Source of the DNA: Chryseobacterium gleum
Lineage (GTDB): Bacteria; Bacteroidota; Bacteroidia; Flavobacteriales_D; Crocinitomicaceae
Reading direction: 5' to 3'
Length of the DNA stretch: 5,884 nucleotides
Assembly: GCA_943326315.2 (NCBI GenBank)
Contig: CALPSU020000171.1
Coordinates: forward strand, 1-5,884
A program made the translations under genes and the position numbers. The notes below the pieces were generated by a model that saw nothing but the letters and a program-made list of their open reading frames with translations, was not told where the DNA came from and made no database searches. This document shows, piece by piece, positions 1 to 5,884 of the stretch (position 1 is the stretch's first letter; each line of letters starts with the position of its first letter).

Positions 1-1
1 C

Positions 2-607
2 TATGGTGCTAATCTTTCAGACGTTAATCAAATAGAAGAAATGATTATTGCTATTGAAAAAGACTTTGGTAGTATAGACGTATTAGTTAACAATGCTGGT
101 ATTCAGTTTGTTTCACCGATTGATGAATTTCCAATTGATAAATGGAATGCTATTATTCAATTAAATTTAAATGCTGTGTTTTATGCTTCCAAATTTGTTT
201 GGAAAGGAATGAAAGAAAGAGGATTTGGACGAATTATAAATATCGCTTCTGCTCATGGATTGGTTGCTTCTGAATACAAAGCTGCTTATGTTGCTGCAAA
301 ACACGGTGTGTTAGGATTAACAAAGGTATTAGCTTTAGAAGGCGCTCCATTTGGAATTACTGCAAATTCAATTTGTCCAGGTTATGTTAAAACACCTCTT
401 GTAGAAAAACAAATTGTTGAACAAGCTAAATCACACGGTATTTCTGAAGAAGAAGTTATTTCTAAAATAATGTTAGAAAAACATGCTGTCAAAGAATTTG
501 TAACAGTAGAAGCATTAGGGAAATTGGCTGTTTTTCTTGCTTCAAAAGATGCTAGTTTAATAACCGGAACGGCAATGCCTGTAGATGGTGGATGGACAGC
601 TCAATAA
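2..607 (+). CDS. bdhA: D-3-hydroxybutyrate dehydrogenase, 5'-truncated by window edge
   Basis: This is a short-chain dehydrogenase/reductase that interconverts D-3-hydroxybutyrate and acetoacetate with NAD(H) in the cytoplasm, a step in ketone-body and polyhydroxybutyrate use. The frame is open from base 2, so the Met codon at 41 is internal and the true start lies upstream. The 201 visible residues contain NNAG (30-33) and the SDR tetrad Asn55, Ser83 (in NIASAHG), Tyr96 and Lys100 (YVAAK). Adding 59 residues puts these at 114, 142, 155 and 159, the numbering of Pseudomonas fragi HBDH. The substrate-pocket residues also line up: Gln35, His85, Lys93, Gln137 and Trp198 correspond to Gln94, His144, Lys152, Gln196 and Trp257. 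Tyr128 takes the place of Trp187. The tail MPVDGGWTAQ is typical of the family, and the full length would be about 260 aa. The missing part is the N-terminal glycine-rich cofactor site. The next gene starts 7 bases after the stop. Confidence 0.95.
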   Translation, partial: YGANLSDVNQIEEMIIAIEKDFGSIDVLVNNAGIQFVSPIDEFPIDKWNAIIQLNLNAVFYASKFVWKGMKERGFGRIINIASAHGLVASEYKAAYVAAKHGVLGLTKVLALEGAPFGITANSICPGYVKTPLVEKQIVEQAKSHGISEEEVISKIMLEKHAVKEFVTVEALGKLAVFLASKDASLITGTAMPVDGGWTAQ

Positions 608-614
608 AAATAAT

Positions 615-1646
615 ATGGGAGATAATATAAAAAAAGTTGGATTAGCATTACAAGGTGGTGGCGCTCACGGCGCATTTACATGGGGTGTTTTAGATAGATT
701 ATTAGAAGAAGACAACTTAATAGCTGAAGGAATTTGTGGCACTAGTGCTGGTGCGATAAATGCTGTAGTAACTGCTTATGGGCTTCACATTGGTGGAAAA
801 GAAAAAGCGAAAGAATTATTAAATACACTTTGGAAAAAAATATCTACTTCGGGAAATTTACTTTTCACCCCTACAATAGTAGATAAGTATTTTCCAAAAG
901 GGGATATGTATAACACATTTGGATATATGTTTTATAACTCAATGTCGCAAATGTTTTCTCCATATCAATTCAATCCTACTAATAAAAATCCTTTGAGAGA
1001 AATCTTAAACGGACTTGTTGATTTCGAAGAATTAAAAAATTACAACAAAAAAAAGTTATTTATTTGTGCAACTAATGTTAAAACTAATCGAGCAAAAGTA
1101 TTTTCAAATAACGAAATTACTGTTGATGCAGTTTTAGCATCCGCTTGTTTACCTCAACTTTTTCAAGCAATTGAAATTGATGGAGAATTTTATTGGGATG
1201 GTGGTTATTTAGGAAATCCACCATTATTTCCACTTATTGAAAACACCTCTGTTACTGATTTACTTCTTATAAAAATAAATTCTATCAATATTGATGAATT
1301 ACCTAAAACTGCTCGAGAAATTACTGATAGAATCAATGAAATTTGTTTCAATAGTAGTTTAATTAATGAAATGCACCTGATTCATTATAGAAATGAATTG
1401 GTTAGAAAAGGTGTTAAATTAGACGGTGAAGAAGTCTCAAGAGAGATATTTGTTCATTCAATTTCGGCACATGAAGCAATTGGGCATTTACAATCATCTA
1501 GTAAAATGAACACTTCTTGGGAGTTTTTACTAGACTTGAAAAATAAAGGAAGATTATACGCTGAAAAATGGTTGGAAAATGAATTTCATGAAGTTGGAGT
1601 AAAATCTTCTTTTGATGTTGAAAAACACTTTTTTGATAAATATTAA
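615..1646 (+). CDS. patD: Patatin-like phospholipase / acyl hydrolase, PatD type
   Basis: This is a 343-aa patatin-family hydrolase with a Ser-Asp dyad that would cleave acyl esters of lipids; its real substrate is unknown. The oxyanion-hole loop is GGGAHG (14-19), the nucleophile is Ser44 in GTSAG (42-46), and the catalytic Asp195 lies in DGG (195-197). All key residues are present. His18 stands where many patatins have Arg or Lys, and LALQGGGAHGAFTWGVLD looks characteristic of the patatins found next to bdhA. The C-terminal region (HSISAHEAIGHLQSSSKMN) also matches that subfamily as I remember it. No signal peptide is seen, so the protein is probably cytoplasmic or peripheral to the membrane. 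I chose ATG 615, seven bases after the bdhA stop and preceded by an A-rich stretch. The in-frame ATG at 585 lies inside bdhA and adds ten residues before the conserved start. Co-transcription with bdhA is very likely, as in the Legionella bdhA-patD operon. The symbol is by analogy. Confidence 0.9.
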   Translation: MGDNIKKVGLALQGGGAHGAFTWGVLDRLLEEDNLIAEGICGTSAGAINAVVTAYGLHIGGKEKAKELLNTLWKKISTSGNLLFTPTIVDKYFPKGDMYNTFGYMFYNSMSQMFSPYQFNPTNKNPLREILNGLVDFEELKNYNKKKLFICATNVKTNRAKVFSNNEITVDAVLASACLPQLFQAIEIDGEFYWDGGYLGNPPLFPLIENTSVTDLLLIKINSINIDELPKTAREITDRINEICFNSSLINEMHLIHYRNELVRKGVKLDGEEVSREIFVHSISAHEAIGHLQSSSKMNTSWEFLLDLKNKGRLYAEKWLENEFHEVGVKSSFDVEKHFFDKY

Positions 1647-1797
1647 AGTCTTTCTTGGAAGTTTAAAAAAGGGAATTAACAATAGAAGAAAAAATATTTA
1701 AACCTTTTGAACTAAATTTAACAAAATACACTTAAATCAAAACCATTAAAAATCAAACAAAATGATTTTGCTTTTGCGATTTAACCACTAATTACAA
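1647..1797. other. Convergent intergenic gap
   Basis: These 151 very AT-rich bases lie between the ends of the convergent bdhA-patD unit and the cysQ/Wzi-like operon. I see no coding frame and no RNA gene. On the + strand I find no hairpin followed by a T-run after patD. The only structure of note is the weak hairpin listed at 1748-1782, which better suits the - strand. Confidence 0.6.
1748..1782 (-). terminator. Weak possible terminator of the cysQ/Wzi-like operon
   Basis: Read on the - strand, AAATC (1782-1778) can pair with GATTT (1754-1750) and an inner CAAAAT can pair with ATTTTG around a very short loop, followed by a run of five T (1752-1748). The arms are unequal and almost all A-T, so the stem is weak. 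Its place about 16 bases after the last stop of the operon suits a terminator, but an AT-rich region gives such matches by chance. Confidence 0.3.
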
Positions 1798-3246
1798 CTA
1801 ATAATTTCTATAATCATTCCATAAATTACTTCTTAATCCTAATACTAAATAATAAACATGATTACTATTTAATGTATTTCCTTGGAAATGATTTTCTAGA
1901 AACAACTGTAAATTAGAAGCTTTATCTAACAAATAAGCCGTAGTGAAAACGCCATGAACTCCATTTAATTTTACACCTTGACCAATTTTATTTTGATATT
2001 CGTATGGATGAGAATCGTATGATTGGTAAATATTTCCTCCATAACTAATACCGTCATTTTTATCAATTCCTCTTAAATAGTAATTACAAAATATTTTAAA
2101 GATCCAATTACTTTTTTGCCATTTTAATTCACCCAATATTTCGTAAAAACTTGCTCCGTATGGGTGCGCCAGAGCATATCCTTGGTTACCATAATTTTGA
2201 GATGAATTTTTATGAGAATAAGTGTAAGGTCTAGCAAAATTTGCTTCAACTCGATAAAAAAACTTTTTATTATTGGAATTAAAACGCCCTTTAATTCCAA
2301 TTTGTCCAGCATATTTATTCGACCAATATCTACTTCTAGCCCTCATTTCTGCTAATAAAAAATCATCAAACATTCCTTGTCCATAAAAGGTATGTTTTTT
2401 ATATTTTGCAGAAAACTGAAATCCCATAAAAGTATTATCTGATGAACCCAAAGCATACTCTTGTGGCCTATAAAAAATAATAGGATTTAAATATTCTGCA
2501 TCAAAACCTCTATTTAAATTTGTGTCTTTGGGTGAGAAAACTACAGATTCAAAAAAACTAAAATTAATGCCTTTAGTTGCGTTAAAACTCAACAAATGAG
2601 CAGCTGAATATTTTGACTTCCACTGTTCATTTGGCGCTTGTTCTCTGTAAAATTGATAGAGTACTGTATAATCAAATCTCCAACAATTTGCTCGAATTTT
2701 TGCAAAAGGATATGGCTTACCATAATCACTCAATAATAAAGATCTATTTCCTTCTCCAATAAAATTATGATCTAACCCAGCTTGAAAATTAAAAAACTTA
2801 TTAGCAGTATAAGATAATCTACCTCGAATGTCTGTATAGGTGAAACTTTTTCCAGTTTTTTGATTAAAGACATAAGACTTTGGTTGAAATAATTTTTCAG
2901 AAGCTTCTCCAACACCCTGAATAGCAGAAAATTTATAATAAAGCTTATTTTTAAAAATTCCAGTTATTGTTGCGCCTAAGCCTGTTTTATAAGATGTCGC
3001 ATTGTCTATCTGTAACCCCAAATCTACAATTGGTGTTATTGCTATTTTTGAGCTATTTTTAACCGATTTTAAAGAGAATTTATGTTGGAAATTATTATTA
3101 ACTCTATTAAATGGTCTAATTCCTGTATGATTATTTAGGGTTAATGGAAGTATAGAATCGTTCGGCATTTCTTCTATTAAAGAACCAACTTCGACTTGAG
3201 AATATCCCAGATGAGTAATAAAAATAAAAATTAATAATTTCCACAT
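1798..3246 (-). CDS. Wzi-like outer-membrane beta-barrel protein (second of tandem pair; RemB-like possible)
   Basis: This 482-aa protein belongs to the capsule-assembly Wzi-like family of outer-membrane barrels. E. coli Wzi, of similar size, binds capsular polysaccharide at the cell surface. A signal peptide is visible: MWKLLIFIFITHLGYS followed by Gln17, a common flavobacterial cleavage context. The rest alternates short amphipathic, aromatic-rich strands with polar turns, as expected for a barrel. Family-like signatures are FIGEGNRSLLLSD (162-174), YLNPIIFYRP (252-261), a Ser-Asp-Asn turn near 269-271, and YALAHPYGASFYEI (357-370). The protein ends in aromatic Tyr482 after a strand-like LVLGLRS, which fits a BAM recognition signal. 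It starts two bases after its paralogue's stop and is the last gene of the operon. Some flavobacterial relatives carry the name RemB (gliding motility); I cannot tell from sequence alone whether this is the orthologue. The family assignment rests on motif memory, not on a search. Confidence 0.75.
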   Translation of the reverse strand: MWKLLIFIFITHLGYSQVEVGSLIEEMPNDSILPLTLNNHTGIRPFNRVNNNFQHKFSLKSVKNSSKIAITPIVDLGLQIDNATSYKTGLGATITGIFKNKLYYKFSAIQGVGEASEKLFQPKSYVFNQKTGKSFTYTDIRGRLSYTANKFFNFQAGLDHNFIGEGNRSLLLSDYGKPYPFAKIRANCWRFDYTVLYQFYREQAPNEQWKSKYSAAHLLSFNATKGINFSFFESVVFSPKDTNLNRGFDAEYLNPIIFYRPQEYALGSSDNTFMGFQFSAKYKKHTFYGQGMFDDFLLAEMRARSRYWSNKYAGQIGIKGRFNSNNKKFFYRVEANFARPYTYSHKNSSQNYGNQGYALAHPYGASFYEILGELKWQKSNWIFKIFCNYYLRGIDKNDGISYGGNIYQSYDSHPYEYQNKIGQGVKLNGVHGVFTTAYLLDKASNLQLFLENHFQGNTLNSNHVYYLVLGLRSNLWNDYRNY

Positions 3247-3248
3247 AA

Positions 3249-4808
3249 TTAGAAGTCGTTGTAATGATTAATTAAACCTGTTCTAATACCAACATTAAAA
3301 AATTTAGTTAATTTCTCGGGAGTTGAAAGATCATTTCTAAAAATATATGATCCAAAAAATGATAAATTTAATTTTCGATTAAATCTATAACCTATTTCTA
3401 TTTGATCGTGTTGTAAAGTTCCAATTTGCATTAACGATTTATTATCAACTGCTAACAAAGATCCATTTCTAAATCCATTCAATTGATAAACTATGATTTT
3501 AAGATCTATATAAAAACGCCGATATTCATAATTTGACCTGATAATATATTCTTGAAATCCATTTCCTTTTGTGTGAGCTAATGGAAGATTATAATTACTA
3601 TAATTTAACCTACTATTAGGCGATGTATAAAGTGGTGTTGGGACATTATTATATTCTAATTGAAGCATGAAATTTTTCAGAAATTCAAAATTATAACCTC
3701 TATAACCAAGTTGGAAACCTAAATATTTATCATTCAAATTACTCATTGCCAATTGACTATATACACGATGTTTTGAATTTATTAGATATTCTGCACTAAG
3801 ACCTAATAAACTATTCATTTTTTTATGATCCGAAACAAAAATTTCCGAAACACCTGGAATTGGATTGTAGTATAATGAATTTACTTTTGTTGAAGCAACA
3901 GAATCACCTTTACTCCAAACGATTCCTTCAAATAAACTAATATTAAATTTATCAGATGCTTTGTAAGTTAAATAATTTACAGAAAATCCTTTGGGCTCAT
4001 AATACGCTTCAACTGTTGTGTGAATTGGTCTTCTCATTAAATTCAACAACCTTGTTCTCAAATAAACAAAACTCCATTTTTCAGAGATTTTTATATTCAT
4101 ACGAATATAAGGCGTATAAACACTATTATCTGAAAGAAGTATAGATCTATATCCAGAACCTATAAAATGAGAATTATTTCCTCCTATAATTTGTAAGCGT
4201 TTAGAAGGAGAATACACAACATTTCCTATGGCATAAGCATAATCAAAACCATCTATTTTAAATGGTTTAGTTCTTGCTCCTCCAGGAATAACCGCATTAT
4301 TATCACTAACATATACTTTCCCATTTGGAGTTAGTTCTCCAGCGGATAAATAATATGCTTTTTCATAGTTGTTAAATTGAGATTGATTTTCATAAAAAGA
4401 ACTCGAAAAAGAAAAAGATTTACCTAAATCTCCTTCAATAAAAAAACCTCTGGTATTTTGGATAAGTCTTGATCCTAAACTATCATTTTTATCTCTCCCC
4501 AAATTATAATCTAAAACTGGTGATAAAGTTAAGTAATAATCATCACCCTTAATTTCAAATAAATGTTTTTTAAACAAGTAAGCAGTAAATTGATAGTATT
4601 GTTTAGAAGTATCTTGAATTTTCTTATTCAAATTAAACTGACTTTCACAAATAGGTAAAAAGGAACCATTAGAAAAACTTGTAGAATTAAATGGTGAAAA
4701 TAATTTATCCTTATAGAAAGAACTAGTAGCAATTAAGTTTTGCTGAGAAAATACAATAAAAGATCCTAGAAACGAAGTAAGAAGAAATAATGTCAATCTA
4801 AAATTCAT
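3249..4808 (-). CDS. Wzi-like outer-membrane beta-barrel protein (first of tandem pair; RemB-like possible)
   Basis: This 519-aa protein is a divergent paralogue of the gene that follows it. It has a clear signal peptide (about residues 1-21, hydrophobic LTLFLLTSFLGSFIVF, then Ser-Gln-Gln), so it is exported by Sec. The mature part has the alternating aromatic strands and polar loops of an outer-membrane barrel. Signatures shared with its neighbour are FIGSGYRSILLSD (215-227), YYNPIPG (313-319), and a Leu-Ala-His-x-x-Gly-x-x-Phe-x-Glu segment (410-420). The C-terminus GIRTGLINHYNDF ends in Phe, as expected of BAM substrates. Its extra length relative to the paralogue lies before the first motif, including a segment around 155-185 (GELTPNGKVYVSDNNAVIPGG). 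The ATG follows the cysQ stop by one base, so translation is probably coupled. Likely roles are holding or exporting surface polysaccharide, or a RemB-like part in cell-surface function. The exact ligand is unknown. Confidence 0.75.
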   Translation of the reverse strand: MNFRLTLFLLTSFLGSFIVFSQQNLIATSSFYKDKLFSPFNSTSFSNGSFLPICESQFNLNKKIQDTSKQYYQFTAYLFKKHLFEIKGDDYYLTLSPVLDYNLGRDKNDSLGSRLIQNTRGFFIEGDLGKSFSFSSSFYENQSQFNNYEKAYYLSAGELTPNGKVYVSDNNAVIPGGARTKPFKIDGFDYAYAIGNVVYSPSKRLQIIGGNNSHFIGSGYRSILLSDNSVYTPYIRMNIKISEKWSFVYLRTRLLNLMRRPIHTTVEAYYEPKGFSVNYLTYKASDKFNISLFEGIVWSKGDSVASTKVNSLYYNPIPGVSEIFVSDHKKMNSLLGLSAEYLINSKHRVYSQLAMSNLNDKYLGFQLGYRGYNFEFLKNFMLQLEYNNVPTPLYTSPNSRLNYSNYNLPLAHTKGNGFQEYIIRSNYEYRRFYIDLKIIVYQLNGFRNGSLLAVDNKSLMQIGTLQHDQIEIGYRFNRKLNLSFFGSYIFRNDLSTPEKLTKFFNVGIRTGLINHYNDF

Positions 4809-4809
4809 A

Positions 4810-5664
4810 TTATTTTATCATTGGATTTGTTAATACAATAAAATGAGGATTAAATAAATCTTCTTTATTATATTGTAATTTCTTTCCTGAATCTATTGAA
4901 CAAACAGTCCCTCCTAATTCTTCTATGATTGCATGTCCAGCAGCAATATCCCATTCCATTGTTGGAGCAAATCTAGGGTAAATATCTGCTATTCCTTTAG
5001 CTAGATCGAAAAATTTTAAAGCACTCCCTTTTTTTAAATAATCTATTTCTGAATATTTTTCCTTTAATTTAGAAATAAATTCAATAGACGCTCCTGAATC
5101 TTTTGAATGAGAAATCGCTATAACTAAAGGTTTATTTGTAGTCTCTTTCTTTTCAATTTTAATCCATTTTGCTGTTTCATCAATTGAATCAAATTCTGAA
5201 ATGTAAACTCCTATACCTTTACCTCCAAAAAGAACTACCTTTTCTATAGGACAAGCAATTATTCCAAATATTGAATTATTATTTTTAATCAAAGCTATAT
5301 TTACTGCAAATTCTCCATTTCGTTTGATAAATTCTTTTGTTCCATCTAATGGGTCTACACACCAATTTAACTCCCATTTTTTGCGGATATCATAGGATTG
5401 ATGTTCCGTCTCTTCACCTAATATTGGAATATTTGTATGCTTTAAATGATCGGAAATTATTTTTGATGCTGCTAAATCTGCTTCAGTAATAGGAGATCCA
5501 TCTATTTTATAGTCAGATTGAAAACCTTTTTCATAAAAATCCATTATAACCTTTGAAGCTTCTATAGAGGCTACGATTGCTTTTTTATATATCAATGAAA
5601 ATGTATCCAAACTAATAACTATATTCTTCAAAGGTAACCAAAGTTCATTAAAGATTTTTTTCAA
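4810..5664 (-). CDS. cysQ: 3'(2'),5'-bisphosphate nucleotidase CysQ (start uncertain; probably nearer 5595)
   Basis: This Mg-dependent phosphatase of the inositol-monophosphatase fold converts 3'-phosphoadenosine 5'-phosphate (PAP) to AMP, and may also act on PAPS. It relieves PAP build-up from sulfate reduction or sulfotransferases. In the 284-aa reading the metal-site motifs are GEE (83-85), DPLDGT (104-109) followed by KEFIKRNGEF, and Asp239 in EWDIAAGHA. KRNGEF, YPRFAPT and NPHF point to CysQ rather than to a SuhB-type enzyme. The coordinates give the longest frame, which opens with TTG at 5664. That TTG sits against the upstream terminator's T-run and has no ribosome site. Aligned to E. 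coli CysQ (MLDQVCQLARNAGDAIMQVY), the protein should begin near LIYKKAIVASIEAS. This favours TTG 5595 (261 aa), with TTG 5610 (266 aa) as an alternative; no ATG is available before residue 41. It leads an operon with two Wzi-like genes. Confidence 0.92.
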   Translation of the reverse strand: MKKIFNELWLPLKNIVISLDTFSLIYKKAIVASIEASKVIMDFYEKGFQSDYKIDGSPITEADLAASKIISDHLKHTNIPILGEETEHQSYDIRKKWELNWCVDPLDGTKEFIKRNGEFAVNIALIKNNNSIFGIIACPIEKVVLFGGKGIGVYISEFDSIDETAKWIKIEKKETTNKPLVIAISHSKDSGASIEFISKLKEKYSEIDYLKKGSALKFFDLAKGIADIYPRFAPTMEWDIAAGHAIIEELGGTVCSIDSGKKLQYNKEDLFNPHFIVLTNPMIK

Positions 5665-5665
5665 A
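5629..5665 (-). promoter_or_regulatory. Candidate flavobacterial promoter for the cysQ operon
   Basis: On the - strand TACCTTTG (5636-5629) matches the Bacteroidota -7 consensus TAnnTTTG exactly. A TTTG at 5665-5662 could serve as the -33 element, but the 25-base spacing is slightly longer than the usual 17-23. The position just after the upstream terminator is where a promoter is needed. It would start transcription around 5622 and leave a short leader before TTG 5610 or 5595. The motif is short, so a chance match is possible. Confidence 0.35.
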
Positions 5666-5666
5666 T

Positions 5667-5692
5667 AAAAAAAGCTGCCTAAAAAGCAGCCT
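5667..5692 (-). terminator. Rho-independent terminator of the T9SS-cargo gene
   Basis: On the - strand a GC-rich stem GCTGC (5690-5686) pairs with GCAGC (5678-5674) around a seven-base loop, extended outward by a G-T wobble and an A-T pair, and is followed by seven T (5673-5667). It lies about 20 bases after the stop of the gene at the right edge. It is the most GC-rich structure in a very AT-rich neighbourhood. On the + strand the same stem is followed by CTATTTTT, but no + strand gene is present to use it. Confidence 0.85.
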
Positions 5693-5713
5693 ATTTTTAC
5701 GATTAAATTTTTA

Positions 5714-5884
5714 TTAATGTCTAATAACTAATTTTCTGTTTGTAATTTTTGCATCTGAAGATTCTAAAATCACAAAATAAACTCCGCTTTTATAATCAGA
5801 AACATCTATTTTTTTAGAATTTATAATATCCTCAGAATAAACAGTATTTCCTAAAATATCAATTATTTTAACTGAAGAATTTTC
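5714..5884 (-). CDS. C-terminal end of a type IX secretion system cargo protein (T9SS type A sorting domain)
   Basis: Only the last 56 residues and the TAA stop (5716-5714) are in the window; the rest of the gene lies beyond base 5884. The frame is open to the edge and reads ENSSVKIIDILGNTVYSEDI, then a short turn, then IDVSDYKSGVYFVIL and the end KITNRKLVIRH. This is the pattern of the type A C-terminal sorting domain: a V-x-I-x-D-x-x-G strand, an I-D-V-S-x-[YL]-x-x-G-[VI]-Y-[FL]-[VL] core and a basic KLV-I-R tail. Such domains direct proteins across the outer membrane by the type IX system, after which the domain is removed and the protein is released or anchored. The catalytic or binding part of the protein is not visible, so its function cannot be given. 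It ends in a strong terminator and is transcribed separately from cysQ. Confidence 0.9.
   Translation of the reverse strand, partial: ENSSVKIIDILGNTVYSEDIINSKKIDVSDYKSGVYFVILESSDAKITNRKLVIRH

Noticed and set aside
41..607. Treating the dehydrogenase as a complete 188-aa gene starting at ATG 41
   Set aside because: The frame is open to the window edge with family-like sequence before 41, and the cofactor-binding N-terminus would be missing; it is a gene cut by the window.
585..614. Upstream in-frame ATG at 585 as the patD start
   Set aside because: It lies inside bdhA, adds ten residues with no family match, and ATG 615 sits at the expected distance from the conserved GLALQGGG loop.
1650..1690. 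Possible + strand terminator after patD (CTTT-CTTG-GAAG)
   Set aside because: The stem is only four pairs including a G-T wobble and is followed by A-rich, not T-rich, sequence.
2124..2312. 62-codon open frame on the - strand
   Set aside because: It is an out-of-frame shadow within the 482-aa barrel gene, with no motif and no support.
3956..4144. 62-codon open frame on the + strand
   Set aside because: It lies antisense within the 519-aa barrel gene, has no recognisable motif and no ribosome site; a chance shadow frame.
5629..5649. Tiny frame starting at an ATG within the cysQ leader (Met-Asn-Phe-Gly-Tyr-Leu-stop on the - strand)
   Set aside because: Six codons with no attenuator-like features, and it would lie upstream of the likely transcription start.

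Overview
This AT-rich window reads as chromosomal DNA from a member of the Bacteroidota, most likely a flavobacterium (Flavobacteriaceae or a close relative). The evidence is the low GC content, Lys/Asn/Ile-rich proteins, signal peptides ending in Ser-Gln, a type IX secretion C-terminal sorting domain at the right edge, a TAnnTTTG-like promoter element and the absence of clear Shine-Dalgarno sites. No mobile elements, tRNA or rRNA genes, or CRISPR repeats were seen.

Left part, + strand (2-1646): a two-gene unit. The first gene is the 3' part of a D-3-hydroxybutyrate dehydrogenase (bdhA) that runs in from outside the window. Seven bases after it comes a patatin-like serine lipase/acyl hydrolase of the PatD type. 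The same pair forms the bdhA-patD operon described in Legionella pneumophila, so the unit probably belongs to ketone-body or polyhydroxybutyrate turnover, or to linked lipid turnover. A 151-base gap (1647-1797) separates it from the convergent operon; it holds only a weak hairpin.

Middle and right part, - strand (5664 down to 1798): a tightly packed operon in the order cysQ, first Wzi-like outer-membrane barrel, second Wzi-like barrel, with gaps of one and two bases. CysQ removes 3'-phosphoadenosine 5'-phosphate, the by-product of PAPS use. The two barrel proteins are divergent paralogues of the capsule-assembly Wzi family, a group that appears to include the flavobacterial motility-related protein RemB. 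A link between sulfate-donor chemistry and surface polysaccharide is an attractive inference but is not shown by the sequence.

Right edge, - strand (5884 down to 5714): the last 56 residues of a protein exported by the type IX system. A strong hairpin with a T-run (5667-5692) ends this transcript and separates it from cysQ. The cysQ start is unclear: the longest open frame begins with a TTG that touches the terminator and may be part of a promoter. A start near 5595 fits the family better.
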